Shown here in pieces: positions 24,329 to 37,500 of a stretch of 64,000 bases of DNA. The DNA comes from Neodiprion pinetum (Eukaryota > Arthropoda > Insecta > Hymenoptera > Diprionidae). The stretch spans positions 7,380,782-7,444,781 of the forward strand of contig NC_060233.1 of the NCBI RefSeq assembly GCF_021155775.2. Reading direction: 5' to 3'. Position 1 is the stretch's first letter. Each line of letters opens with the position of its first letter. A model generated the notes under the pieces. The model was not told where the DNA came from, made no database searches, and saw only the letters and a list, made by a program, of their open reading frames with translations. The translations under genes were made by a program, and so were the position numbers.

Positions 24329-27300
24329 ATGGCGGTAAAACAAGAGGATCGATGGCGAAATCGCAAGGGTGCGGGATGCTTGATGAAAATGGCGAAGAAG
24401 AGGGCGCCGATATTGTCATGGCTGCCGAAATACAATTCGGAAAAATTGTTAAGCGACTGCATCGCCGGTGTGACGGTGGGCCTGACGGTTATACCGCAGG
24501 GTCTGGCCTACGCCACATTGGCGGGTCTCGAGCCTCAGGTAAAACGAGATCAGTATTTACAGTGCCTAGTTTCACTTATCGCCAACTGTTATCGAGTCGC
24601 GTCGAATGGCCGGTGTATGATTGCATTAATTCGACCCGATCGAACAGTTTGATATACCGAAAAAGTTGTTTTCCCGCCAATCTAGCGCACCGATGGAAAT
24701 TTATTATATTGGGTGTCGTTACTTTTAAACTTCTTCAATTGTTCTCAGGTTGCAAAATAGTGATTTTTACTTTAAATGTCTGATTATACGTCAACGTTAC
24801 TGACTTCAGCCTCATCAAAATCCATCCACTTTCTTCAGCTGTCTCATGCTCGTACATACTCATGTAGAAGACCTCCTTAAGGAACTCCGTTCAACGGTAA
24901 TCATAATTAGAAATTTTTTTTTGGAGTAGTACGGACTCTACTCCGCTTTCATAGGGGCGATGGTCTACGTCGTTTTCGGCTCCTGCAAGGACATCACCAT
25001 CGGCCCGACCGCCCTGATGGCCCTCATGACCAACCAATACGTCAAAGGCAGGAGTGTCGATTTTGCGGTCCTTCTGGCCTTCCTATCCGGATGCTTGCAG
25101 CTCCTGATGGCCTGTCTGCGCCTCGGTGAGTCAGCAAACAGTCTCCGTAATTAGGACAGACGCGTTTTTTTTTTTTTTTTGGCTAGCCTATAGTACCGTA
25201 TAACGTGGCCACCGATTCATCCATTCAAAGTGAGGATGTGGACGCAAATGGTACAAAACTATTTGATCAGCTACAGCAATTGTAACACTGGTTCTTGGAC
25301 AGTTGAGTGTCGAACAAAAACGTTTCGATTGATATCACCTGTGAAGTATGTTTTTGATATTAATTCAATAATTGGTCGGTCTTATTGTTCTGGAAACGTT
25401 TACAAAACATTTTACCAGCGATGTACTCGGGCAAAGATGGTGCATTGAGCCCAACTGCACGACAGATTGGTTGACTTGTGCTTTCGACATCCTGAACAGG
25501 TGTCCTTGTTGACTTCATCTCGGTTCCGGTAACCGTGGGTTTCACTTCGGCAACATCGGTGATAATCGCAGCCTCGCAATTGCCGAGTCTCCTGGGACTG
25601 AAACTCCGTTCATCCGGATTTCTGGACACTTGTACGAAAGTCTTCTGGAACATCGGTCAGACGCGGCCCTGGGACGCCGGGATGAGTATATCCTGCATAG
25701 CGGTTCTCCTCCTCTTGAGGGTAAGACCGCGTTTCTCAATCACGTTTAGTTGAAGTTTGCGGTACTTGTTTCGTGACGTACGTACTACTTCCAGAAATTA
25801 AAAGACATAAGACTGACGAGTGGCGGCGAGAAGCCAACTAAACGGCAGGAGGTTCTCGCAAGGATAATGTGGCTCGTTTCGACGTCGCGAAACGCCATCG
25901 TGGTCATAGTGTGTTCGGTGATAGCGTACAAAATGGAAACCTCGGGTTCCGGTTCACCGTTCCGACTTACCGGTCCCGTCCGTTCAGGTCTGCCGGAATT
26001 TTCCCTGCCGCCGTTCTCGACCCAAGTTGGCAACCGGACCCTATCCTTCCTCGAAATGTGTTCGGAACTCGGTTCCGGGATCGTCCTCGTACCCATAATC
26101 GCCGTCCTTGGTAACGTTGCGATAGCCAAGGCCTTCGCAAGTGGCGACAACATCGACGCGACCCAGGAACTGTTCACCCTTGGACTCTGTAACGTCTTTG
26201 GGTCCTTCGCCAGCTCCATGCCGGTGACAGGGTCCTTCAGCAGATCAGCGGTGAATCACGCGAGCGGGGTGAAGACTCCGATGGGTGGAATTTATACCGG
26301 GGTCTTGATCCTGTCGGCGCTGAGTCTGCTCACGCCGTATTTTTACTTCATACCGAAAGGTGATTAGAGGACGAAGAATTGAAAGGTTGCATGATTCGTT
26401 CGTTCGAGGAATTGTTTCTACACCGTTATAACTTCTTTCAGCTTCTTTAGCTGCGGTCATTATTTGCGCTGTGATATTCATGATTGAGTACGAAGTTGTG
26501 AAACCGATGTGGAAGTCCAGCAAGAAGGATCTCGTACCAACGTTCGTCACTTTCTTGGTATGCCTCGTTGTCGGAGTCGAGTATGGCATTCTTGTCGGCG
26601 TTGGAATCAATCTGATGTTCCTTCTCTATCCCTCGGCTCGGCCCACCATAATCGTCGAAAAGTGTGTCGTAAGTATACCTACAAGCGATTATTCATAGAG
26701 AAGAAAGTCTTACTCATTTATATAAGACGTCGCTCGGGCGTTGGCGGTTTGTTCGATTGTTCTAGAATTTTCAAATACATCGATATTGTATATCATCAAA
26801 CCGGATTCGCTTTCTTTTTCAAATCTTTTCGACATGGCTTTCTCGGCGTTATGGTTTATCGATTTTCCTTCCCAACATTCTGAAAACCATAGAAAACAGT
26901 CTAGTTTTTTAAGAAAAAAAACCGCGGGCAAAACAGTCCGGCATCCTTTTTCAAGCCTTGCGATAACTTTGCGCACTTAATTTTCAGACGGATTCTGGTG
27001 CGGAATATCTTCTGGTAACACCGGGTAACAGTTTGTACTTTCCCGCGGTCGACTTTATCAGACAATCAGTTGGTCGTGCCGCAAGACGAGAAGGTTGCAG
27101 TCAGTTGCCGGTTGTCATCGACTGTCGGTTCGTCCTCGGAGCCGATTTCACCGCAGCAAAGGTATAAAAAGCCCGTTAAAAAGTGACAAAATATAGGACT
27201 TGAAATGGGAAGTAAGAATTATTTTTCAATTACGAAGTAGCTTGGATAAAATTTGAACTATAAAATTACCTTCAATCGGAGAGTAATTCTTACTTCTCAT

Positions 27301-28362
27301 TCCTATTCCTATTTTTTTTTTTGTATTGTGTATTATTTTTTTACCTCGCTGTGTGTGGGGTCAACAAATATGTTGTTCTCTCTAATTAATTATTGACTTT
27401 GCAATATGCAAATTACCTGCATTAGACCGTAGTGACAGTATTACTAATGAAAACATGTTTCACCATCAGGGAATAGCTGCGTTGATAAATGAGCTCAACA
27501 ACCGTAAACAAGGATTATATTTCTATAATCCAAGAGCTGATGTTGTTGCCGTTTTGAGAGGCGCCTGCGGCGAAGATTTTCAGCACGTTTCTACCCAGGA
27601 AGAACTTGCCTACCTTCTATACTCTAATCCAGGTAAGAAATCAGCGAGATTTTCATCTACCTCAAGATTCACAAATTGTGATTTCACTCGTGATTCAAAC
27701 AACGGTTCGTCAATTGGGCTAGCAATCAAGCTTACTGATGTTCCAAAGATCGCGAAACTTAAGGTATATTATACGAATACCAAGAGACAGAAAACGCCGA
27801 GCAGGCTGTGAGACTTTCATTCGAATAGTCTAACGCGCATGCGTTAAAATTCTAGAGCAATAGCGGTCGTTTTGTCAGGATGACCAACATTTTTGAGGTT
27901 AGATATATTGCGGCGACCTGCCGTCTGAACTTATAACGGTTGGTCAACCTGACAAAACAACTGCTTTTACTCTAGAATTTTAGCGCATGCGCGTTAGACT
28001 AAGAGACTGTTAGCTACTCACTTTGTATAAAGTGAAATGCCCGATAAAAACGAGTTTCACGTAATATAACTAAATGCGAGTCAAATAGAATAGTGAATTT
28101 TTGCTGCCAGATGGCGTCTTCTGATACTTTGAATTTCGGTGCTTGACTCGAGACTCTACCGAGATTCCTTGACAAGCAAATTTCCGCATATAAATTTCTG
28201 GTTATTCATTATCTTGTAGACAAATCAAGACAGCTCTTGGAAGTAAAGAATGAAGAATCTCAACCACTGACAGGGCTAAATTCGGGACTTGTACGCAGGA
28301 GTCAATCGTCCCATGAACTGAACGAGGTGACAAGTACACTGCTCAACGCAAGCGTGGCTTGA
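24329..28362 (+). CDS. SLC26A11-like anion (sulfate) transporter, copy 2
   Basis: Second SLC26/SulP transporter, paralogous to the gene at 5595-9369. Coding exons: 24329-24538, 24930-25125, 25500-25720, 25795-26359, 26442-26668, 26988-27161, 27470-27632, 28220-28362. They total 1899 nt (632 aa). All introns are GT-AG with consistent phases. The start ATG lies 20 nt after an acceptor at 24309. The N terminus is longer and more basic than in copy 1. The SulP signature starts at residue 69 (PQYGLYSAF...GSCK); SFSRSAVNHASGV lies in exon 4, a sequon (NRT) before SFLEM, and the STAS domain from about residue 474. The VLGNVAIAKAF segment again has Asn (residue 316) where vertebrate SLC26A11 has Glu. 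The last exon adds a Ser/Glu-rich cytosolic tail without counterpart in copy 1. Expected at the plasma or an endomembrane; substrate not determinable here. Confidence 0.93.
27195..27310. repeat. Intronic hairpin (imperfect inverted repeat)
   Basis: GGGAAGTAAGAATTA on the left (about 27207-27221) pairs with TAATTCTTACTTCTC on the right (about 27284-27298), and the outer flanks also pair imperfectly. It lies in the intron between exons 6 and 7 of SLC26 copy 2. It looks like a short non-autonomous element or its relic. Confidence 0.55.
27827..28000. mobile_element. 174-bp MITE with ~60-bp terminal inverted repeats
   Basis: The left end AGTCTAACGCGCATGCG and right end CGCATGCGCGTTAGACT are reverse complements. 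Pairing continues inward through TAAAATTCTAGAG / CTCTAGAATTTTA and GTTTTGTCAGG...TGACCAAC / GTTGGTCAACCTGACAAAAC, leaving about 50 bp unpaired. It lies inside the last intron of SLC26 copy 2, has no coding capacity and no certain target-site duplication. The high arm identity suggests a fairly recent insertion. Confidence 0.8.
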
Positions 28363-28827
28363 GACATAACCAGAAACGGTTCTAATCCGTGTTTATTATT
28401 TGATTAAGAATGTTTGTCACTCTGGGAGAAAAAAAAAAAAAAAAAACACGTAGATGTTATGATTTCAGCGACAAATACAAAGTACAGTTAAAAACAAAAC
28501 CTCGCTGTGTTTAATATCTCTTTAGTGTTTTTACCTAGTAATTTAGTAATTGTAATTGCATGGAATACGTGTAAGTGATTCTGATTTGTTTGATAAAACT
28601 TTTTGCATTTTCTTTCGTACAAGATGAGAGTCAAGACTGGAATAACACAAAACACAGATGTATCGAAAGGATATATATGTATGCCTTGAAACTGTAACAT
28701 TTGAAGCTGATATTATTTCATCTATATCATACAATAATATCAATTTTAGTACCAGATGGCAAAATTTCCTCTCTGTGCGATATAGCGGATCGTGGATTTA
28801 CTTGCGTCTTTGGCATGTAGGCATAGA

Positions 28828-28833
28828 AATAAA
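28828..28833 (+). terminator. Candidate poly(A) signal of SLC26 copy 2
   Basis: AATAAA about 465 nt after the stop codon at 28362, followed by a GTG/GGGG-rich stretch (ATGTGCAGGGGAAAGCGGG). It would define a 3' UTR of roughly 0.5 kb. Confidence 0.45.
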
Positions 28834-31572
28834 ATGTGCAGGGGAAAGCGGGACAAGTTGACGATTTCACATATTCGATGGTTTTTTTTTCCCCTCTTAG
28901 ACCCCAGCTGGAAATAGAAAAATTGAATTTCAGTAACTAAAGGATTGAGGGGTACCTAATTTCACAAATTCGCGCGATGTGCAAATTTATCCAAGATGAG
29001 AAAAAAAAAGAAGAAAGAAATGGCAGATTTACCTCGTCATCTTGCCCTGCAGTTCTACTCGAGCCTAGATCTTAACGTATAAAATTGTGACACAATTCAC
29101 CGATTAATGAATTCTCGAACTGTTTTTGATATCGCAAATTTTTAACGAGTATTTTATCTTACGCGTTATAAAATATGAGTATTTACTTAAATTTGACATT
29201 TACCGTAGAATCGTAAGAGAAATTTTTCTTACCTGTATAAATGATATAACTTTTGCCGTATCTTATACCTACAAGTATTTTTACACTGTAAGTAATTATA
29301 ACTAATGGATAAAAGAATAGCTGATTATAATAATAATACGTTCTTTTCAAGAATTAACAAATCGGATTAAATACTTGCGTGGACTTTGTTGAAAATTTTG
29401 TAGAAAACTATATAAACAAGCATCCCTAATTTTTTTTCTCTTTCAAATCGTGTCTCCTTGGATAGCCAATCGTTATGTAAGAAAACTTCAACTACATACT
29501 TACACATGTAGGTGAAGAGAATCACCCACGATTGTTATTGTATAACGGAATGATACATACCCTACATAAAACGAATTTTCTTGTTTCTTTTTACGCACTT
29601 TTCCTCGTTCCAGCTGTCTTTGAATAGGTACATACATACATCAGCTAAAAGAAAAAAAGATCGTGTTTGATAGTAATAATAAAACCCTTCGGCGAGAGTC
29701 GCTGCGACATAATGTTTTATGTTGAAATTTGTTTTTTTTTTTTTTTTTTATTTATACAAACAAATATGAATATTGTGTATATAATACACGGTATACGATA
29801 TTAACTAAAAAGACTGCGCAGTGATTTGAATCAGAAAAAAACACTATCGTGACACCGTTTAAACCTAGTTGTGGTATAGTTTATATTTTACTTGAATATC
29901 GTAGAAGATACATTAAATTATACTGATAAATTAGAACTTAAAAGTAGACCGGAAATTGGCGCGGAACAATCTGTTCCATGAAACCGTTATCTGCAGCTCT
30001 ATCTATCTAGAGTTGCCGAAACTGAATCACCGTATTTGTGATATAAAAAAAGAATTCACGGCATTTTTTCCTTCTCTTCTTTCATCAACCCTTCGAAGCA
30101 GTCCGTTTTAATCCTACGATTGCATCGAACAGCCCAAAATCTGGACCGTAAGCAAAAAGATGTTTGATTTGTTTTCTTCTTTTTTCTTGCTTTTTTGTAA
30201 TCCTGGCGCTGAGAGGTTCGATAATCGGATAGAAGTTTAACGAATTCGAAAGGTAAAAGTTCAAAAAAGAAAAAAGAGACACAGTTTTTTCTTTTATACT
30301 TTTGAAACATTCTGGGATGTATCCTGCAATATTCTTTTGCAATCAAACAATCTCAATCAATCTCAAACATTTTTCAAAAACGAAGTAACGCTAAACTTCT
30401 GAATACTTTTCATTACCTCAAACTTGTATATTCGATGTGACAAGTTATTTTTTTCACGCTTTGAATTGAGAAAGATCTACTAATCACGAGGAATATAAAT
30501 TCGCAGAAAATAAGACAACGGTGTTAAATTTTTATCGTTGCTCCTTTTATACGTAGAAATGAAAATAATCAGTGGGAATGAGTCAGTGGGTAAACAAAGC
30601 GAGATAATCGTTACCCTCTAGCGAAGAATAAAAAGATAAAACGTAAATAAAATAGAAATAAAAGGCGAAAACAGCTCACGCACTTCTGTTTGTAACGTAT
30701 TCGAAGCACGCGGAAAGGTTGACATTTTTACAAGCTGTAAAAACGTGACTCAAGCATCGCGTCGAATGCTCGTACTCGTATAAGAATAACGTTTAGTATT
30801 CGTAACATGTTTTCCTGCAGATATATACTCGTCACAGTCGTGCTGTCGCATGATATCGGTACTGAACGAAAGTAAAACACAATACATAATGCATGCATTC
30901 ATCAGTCGGTTGGGTTTGCAAGACAATTATTGTAATAAACATCCGGAGATAAGGAGAGTGGAGAAATAAAGGAATTTGTTTTTTAATTCCTTCTCTCCGG
31001 ATTTCCCGCTTTTCTGTTTTGCTTCCACAATGCTTTTTCACAGATTAATGTAGATCGATGTTTTTCATTGTAACTAATCGATCGCAGCGTCTTCGTATTA
31101 TTTAGTACTTCACGAATTACGAGATAAAACCGCAACGCATTCACGGTTCTATACGATCCGAGAAATGTATAACGTGTAAGTTATACATCCATGTAATATT
31201 ATTAAAATCAAAATATTGCACACACTTTATCGTTAGTCATAAGGTACGATTTTCTTATAGTAAATCTACAATATATTATACTATCCATACTGCGTTAATA
31301 AACTACAATTACGATCATGTTAAAATCTGGACAGGGGGAACCAAGGTAAAATTTCTAGAGGTTATTAATTTTTCTAACAAGAAAGACAAAGAAAAAAAAA
31401 AAATTTGCAATCGGAATTAGCGAAAGTTCAGAAACATGTATGTTTTTAAAAAATCGCGGATAAAAATCGACTCCGGCGAAGCTGTCCCTTTTATAAATTT
31501 AATTTCTAACCGGTTCCCCAATATATGTTACCTAAAATTAAAGCTTATCTGAAAAGAGGTCAAGACCCGGTA
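28834..31572. other. Convergent intergenic region / 3' flanks
   Basis: AT-rich sequence between the tail-to-tail ends of SLC26 copy 2 and mwh. It has homopolymer tracts (for example 29731-29749) and no supported gene. Part of its right side must be mwh 3' UTR. A weak minus-strand ATTAAA lies at 31498-31503; no strong AATAAA was found close to the mwh stop. Confidence 0.5.
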
Positions 31573-34500
31573 TCAATAGAGACCGGAAATGACGTCGGTG
31601 ACCTTGCCGTGTTTGTTATTACCGGCGTTCGTTTGCAGAACGATTGAATTTCTGCAGGGGTTGACACCATCCCTAGCGGGTGTCAATTTGGCCTGGTGCA
31701 GGTTGTTCCCGGAATACTTTCCGGCGTTGAACCTATTCTTGGACAGGCCAAAGGCGTCGTAGGACCTCCCGGGAAGGTAGATACCCGACTCGTTCGAGCC
31801 CTTCGAGAACTTGCTGCCGACGCTCTTATCGACGGAGAAAGAATCGGGCCGACTCGAACCGGAAGCGGACAAAACGGCGCGGTCGCAGGTCTGCGATCCG
31901 GACTTTCTCGGGTTGTTGAGCTCGGTCTGATAGCTCCACTGGAGGTTGTTACCAGCGGGGGTAGATTTGTCGGTGTAAAGCTCGTCGCTGCGTAGGTGTT
32001 TGGATCCAAGCTTGCAAAAGCTCGCGTAAAACTCGTCGTTTCTTATCTGTTGTCGGTTGTCGCGAGTCGCGCTCTTGGCTCGTTTATCGGGCCTTAACCG
32101 GGCCCCGTTTTCGCCCCACTCCTTATCCTCGGTGAGAACGATATCGACCATGGAATCGAGGCCCTCGTCAATACGGTCAAGGGACTTGGTCAGCAGGCTG
32201 GAATTTTTCGGACAGGCCTGCGATTCGCCCCTGCGCGCCATCTGCGTGACGACTGGTTCTAGGTCGAAATTCGTAACGTAAAAAAGTCCCGCGTCACTTC
32301 CGCCGCGCGAGGAAGAAGCCGGGGATTCCTTGGCGCCTAGGGACACCTGATGGAATGACTCGGAGCGACGCATCCCCGTGCCGCTATCCGCGCTCAGATT
32401 ATCGACCGAGTTGAGACTCTCGAACTTCCTTATCCGGCCCTCAACCCCACTCTCCGACCGCTTCACCCGCTGTCCGCGACCCCTGGCGTCAAGGCAGTCC
32501 TGACTCGATGTCCTGCGCAAGGTCTTCCTCCTTCCTTCCTGCGCGCTGCCCTGACTGTGGGCTCTATGGCTAACGAATCCGGCACGCCGCGCCATCCCTC
32601 CGTCGTAGTTGCGGATGGTCTTGTTGGACACAGTCTTGTCGACGGGAAAAGGTGGAGCGGGCTCCTCGGCGGGATATTTAAGCCTTGAGGCACTGAGGAG
32701 CGAATCGCTGCCGTCGCCGAGGGTCTCCTCTTCGATCTCCTCACCCGGTGAAACGTAGGGCTCTTCGTTACCGGCGAAGCCGCATCCGCGTCCGGCCAAA
32801 ATGGCGGAGATGCAGGGAGCGCTGCGCTTCGGGGGTTGCGGGTGGATAATGGCGGGCACAATAGCCTCCTCGATGTCGGGTCCCTTAACGAGTATTTTGA
32901 GGCTCCCACCCGCGGAGGATTTGCTCACAGTCGATCGGCCCGAGCTGAGTTTCCGCGTCGCCGTGGAGCCGGAGCAGCTTAAATCCTCCGAGTCGGCGGG
33001 TCTCCGCCCCCCGAAATACGTCACCGGGTTCGGCTCGCTTCGTTGGGTCTTAGGGCCCCCCGGATTGTTCGGCCTCGAGCTCACCGAGGAGCAGGACTCT
33101 GGCGGTCGACGCTGCCCATGCTTCACTCCTCCGGTCTTGTCCTCGTACTCCTCCTCCGCGTCCTTCACGATGATCCGGAGCTCCTCGATCACGTCGTCGA
33201 TCGTCGTCTCCTGGTCGTTGTCCGGCAGCCCCGAGGCCTTAGGCCCGCCGTCGAGATCCTCGCGCTTCAGGAGCTCCTCCGGAGTGCTCGAACGCTCCGA
33301 GGAACTTATCCCCTCGTCCTCGGCGTTGAGCGAGGCGTTGTTCTCACCCGGCTTCGAGGCCAACTTCGAGGCGTTGTATCCGTTCATGTTCACCACCTGG
33401 AGAGTCTCGATCTGTCGCTGAAGCGACAGGATCTTCTTCCCCAACATCCGGCACGTTTCCTCCGCTCGCGATGCCCGCTTCTGCAAAGCCTCGACGTCCA
33501 CGCAGTTCCGGGACCATCGATGCACCTCCTTACGTAACAATTCCGTCATCGACTCCTCGACGCTCGAGTCCAGATCCGTTAACCATTCTTGAAGCACCTT
33601 TGGCTCCAGACCGGCTTCGCAGGCCTCCGCCTGTATGGGTTGTCACGAATTTTATAATCAGTTTGCGTTGGGTGACTGATATCAGTCATGCTTGGATGAA
33701 AAGTCTTCTACGATATTGATGGGCGCTGGTCAATGTTCCGAATGTTCAAAGTTCAGGCAGACAGCTGTTACACCGAGTAGACAAAATTCTGGATGGTTAA
33801 ACACCGAATGGTCAGAATGGTCTGTCTGGACTTTGACTGTTTGGAACTTTGACCCGTACTGGACATTTGTTGGGATCGTCTCGAATATTGATAGGATTGT
33901 CGTTGAAGCATTGAAAAAATCATTCCAATGACTCCAATTGATTGTGTTTCGGAAGGAAATCAACGAAACCATAAATAGTGCATGCTGAACGACAATTCAG
34001 CCGGGGGAGTGGGGCTATTGATTTGAAGGAGTCGTAAATTTAACAGCTGGGAATCAAATTGCAGTAAATGAACGGACCTTGTATCACCGAATTAAGTATT
34101 TGTCTAAGTAACTGGGAATCAAACCATGTAATCGAAATCATTGCAAGTAATCGAAATCTTAAAAATTCTTGCAAGTCAGGCATTGTGATCGTCAAATGGT
34201 TTCAATTCATTATCATTCTGTTCATTAACATATCTCAACATTTGCTTTCACCGATGTTCTGTTTATCTAGTGATTTTTATTCATTTCCATTTGTTTCCCA
34301 GGGCTCTGAATGATTCCTACTGGTTTGCATTGCTTCATTGTGATTTTCTGTTATTCTATCCGATCCGCAAATTTCTGAAAATCACCCAAAACGAATCACT
34401 GAAGCTCAGGAGTAACCTTGGAAATCAACAAAACCCACATGTCAATGTAGAAATCAATATAAGTAATTCTAAACCAATGTCAATGATTTAAAATCATTTA

Positions 34501-37500
34501 TTGAATTTCACAGTAGACGGTCTCCCGATTTCAGCAAAAATATAATGTCATTTCTCGCGAAGGATTCACTTTTTCGAGATAATGTGTAGTCGGAAATGGT
34601 GTAGAAAGAAGTATACGAAATCGAAATATACCTGTAAAAAAATCCCAGAAAAACGCACCAGCATCATAAAAATTGAGACTCTTGAAAGTGAATGATTGTA
34701 GAATTTATTCCGGTACATTTGAATGTTAGAATATTTTATGTAGCAGGTACCAAAATTATCACACAGTATACCATAAATTCTAAATATAGTTACAAGACGT
34801 TTCGTTTTTCGATAAAGAATAGAAAAAAAAAGATTCAAACAAACGTTGTGAAAAAAAAAGAAAAAGAAAACTAACCGAAAAAACTCGACACGCAAATGAA
34901 AACAAGATAAACTGATTCGAAAATTAACATATCGTATAATACAGACTACCGGCACAAAGCGATTAAGGTGATGTATAAAAAAAAAAAATAAATAAAATAA
35001 AAAAGCAAATGAATGCAAAAACGATAAATCGCTTCTTCGACCTCGCGTCGTCGCTTACCTGAATATAAAGTTTCGTTTGCGCCCGAGGAGCGGACTTGAT
35101 GAAGGCGTTCAAGAAGGATATTCCGGCGACGCGAAGAACAATGGCTGCGCTAGGAGCGAGCAGAGCTCCGGCCAAAAACCTGAACCTTCCGCCTTCTCCG
35201 TACCTCAATCTCAAAGTCGAAACGGCCTCGGAGACAGCGGCATGACCGCCAGGTGCTTGACAGACTCTCGTTAGTAGCTGTAAATTTAATGAATTCGCGG
35301 CATAAATGTTACGCCGAGTACACCGTACGCGTCTACGTACACGTATGTTATATTAGTCTAGCAGAATTCACCGTACATTCACCACGAGCATCCGTCATCG
35401 TGTCGCTTGTCGAGCCACGAGTAGAAATTTATTTACACGGAATGAAAGGAAAAAAAAAAATAAAAAATAGCGATAAAAAGAGTGAATAATAAAAAGAAAA
35501 TGAATTAACAAACTAACGAACTTCTCCGTGCAAAGATTTAACGATTAGTATCTTACCGCAGAAGCTCGCTTATGTTTGCTTGTGCGAAATATTGTACGCA
35601 AATATCGTAGATAAAAAAGCTTGAATTTAGCAAAAGGCAAACAGAACCTGCCAGGCAATGTAAATGCGGATGAAATTATACGGATTTCACGACTAATTAA
35701 TTATACAGAATGTTGAGATTTATGGTTTAAATATTAAATATAAAAGTAGGGTTTTTGTTTATTGCACGGTTGGCCGGCCTGCACGGTCAAAGTTCGGGGT
35801 TTGGCGAACGCGCGAATTATATGAGGCTGAAGTTAGTACCGATTGAGTAACGACACGCCGGAGGAAAAAGATCACTATTTTGTAATTTTGTAGTAACTTA
35901 GAAGCGGCTAAGTTTGGAAAATATTAATCACTTTTGCCCTATTATAATTTACTGTATTTCAGAGATTCCTAAAATTACTAAATAACGAGTATTCTGAAAT
36001 ACGAATAATTACAATAACGTTACTAACTTCAGCTTCAAAAAATTGCTGCTCGTACTAAACATGGCGTTAGCCACGCCGTAACATTTACAAGTTTGAGTCG
36101 TTGTAACAAAATTGTAGTAATCATTTAATATAAACACCAAAGACTTGCATTATCTAAAACACAGAATACGTGACAAAAGTTAGATACATCAAATGATGCA
36201 TATTTCATAGAAGAGCCGAAATAATTTCTATAACCGATGCACCGTGAACTCTGAAATATTTATTGTTGAATCAGAATTTCCTTCAGACCATCGAAGTAGA
36301 AGGAAATAAAGAAAAAAAACACACTTGAAAAATGTGTTTGTTGAGGGGTAAAAAATGTCTCCTCGTCGGTGAAGAAATTAATTCAGCAATTTACCTGCAA
36401 GGCCAGAACTCTGGAACGATTTAGGCTGCTCGTGAGGCAAACGGCTAGAGCCAAAAGCCCCGGCTGAGCCTCGATAAGGAGTCTCGGAGCGTCGGCGCAT
36501 CGTTCGCCACAAGCAGCGAGACACTCGACGCATCCCAATTCGTCCAGAGCTGCTCTTCGCGTACCGATTCTCGGACCAGTTTGACCGGAGGGTGGAGAAT
36601 TCTGAGCGAGTTGGACACCCCTCAGGGTCTCCAGGAGCAGAGTTATCCCGTCTGCCGGTGCCGAGGCGAACTCCTGGACGAAACTGAAACGAGGAAAATC
36701 ACGTTCCATTCAATTTTGAGAAATTCGAACGGTCCGGAACGGTCGCAAAAGATTTCGTTATATCGATTTGTCTCTTTTCATCAAGCGTACAGACGTAAAA
36801 AAAACGTTGTCGTATTTATCAAGTGCGAAGATTAAATATGCGGGGAGGGGGGTTAAAATTTGCAAGGATCAATATTTCGAATGACCGATATATTGAAAAT
36901 TCAAACGTGCGAAAATAAAATAACGAAAGATGAATTTCGATATATCGGCCGTTCGAAATATTCATCCTTCCAAGGTTTTTGGCCCCCACCCGGAATGTTT
37001 TGTTAATTCTGATAAATGTGAGCTCGCTTGACGACAGAAATTATTGTTCTTATACCGTTATTTTATTGAAAAATTTGACACTTCGGTAACCGGAACTAAA
37101 AATTTTTCTCAATGTGTATCTTTGCATTTTATAATTTTCTTTTTCACACAACGACAGGGCTTCAAGATCCTAGTCGAGACGAGATTGAGGCCTGATAAGT
37201 ATTGCTGAGGAATTTCTCTTCTCGAGCAAACGACGAAGCGGATGGTGATACGGTGCTTCGGAGGATGAATTAGAGTAGGTATAACGTCGACTGGATTACA
37301 GGTAGCGATAGTTACGACGACGGTCGGGTTTAAACACCGCGGCAATAAACCGAGATGCTGTGATTTTATTATCGCATATATTTTAAGCTCGCTTCAGCGC
37401 GCAGCCGAGTTAGACTCTTCGGAATCTCTCATTAGCCCTGAAAATAATTACCCGCTCTCGAGCAACGTTAATCAGAGCTATTATAGTTCCGCACACTGTC

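Noticed and set aside
32801..33421. 206-codon open frame (+) opposite the last mwh exon
   Set aside because: Antisense shadow of the GC-rich mwh coding exon.
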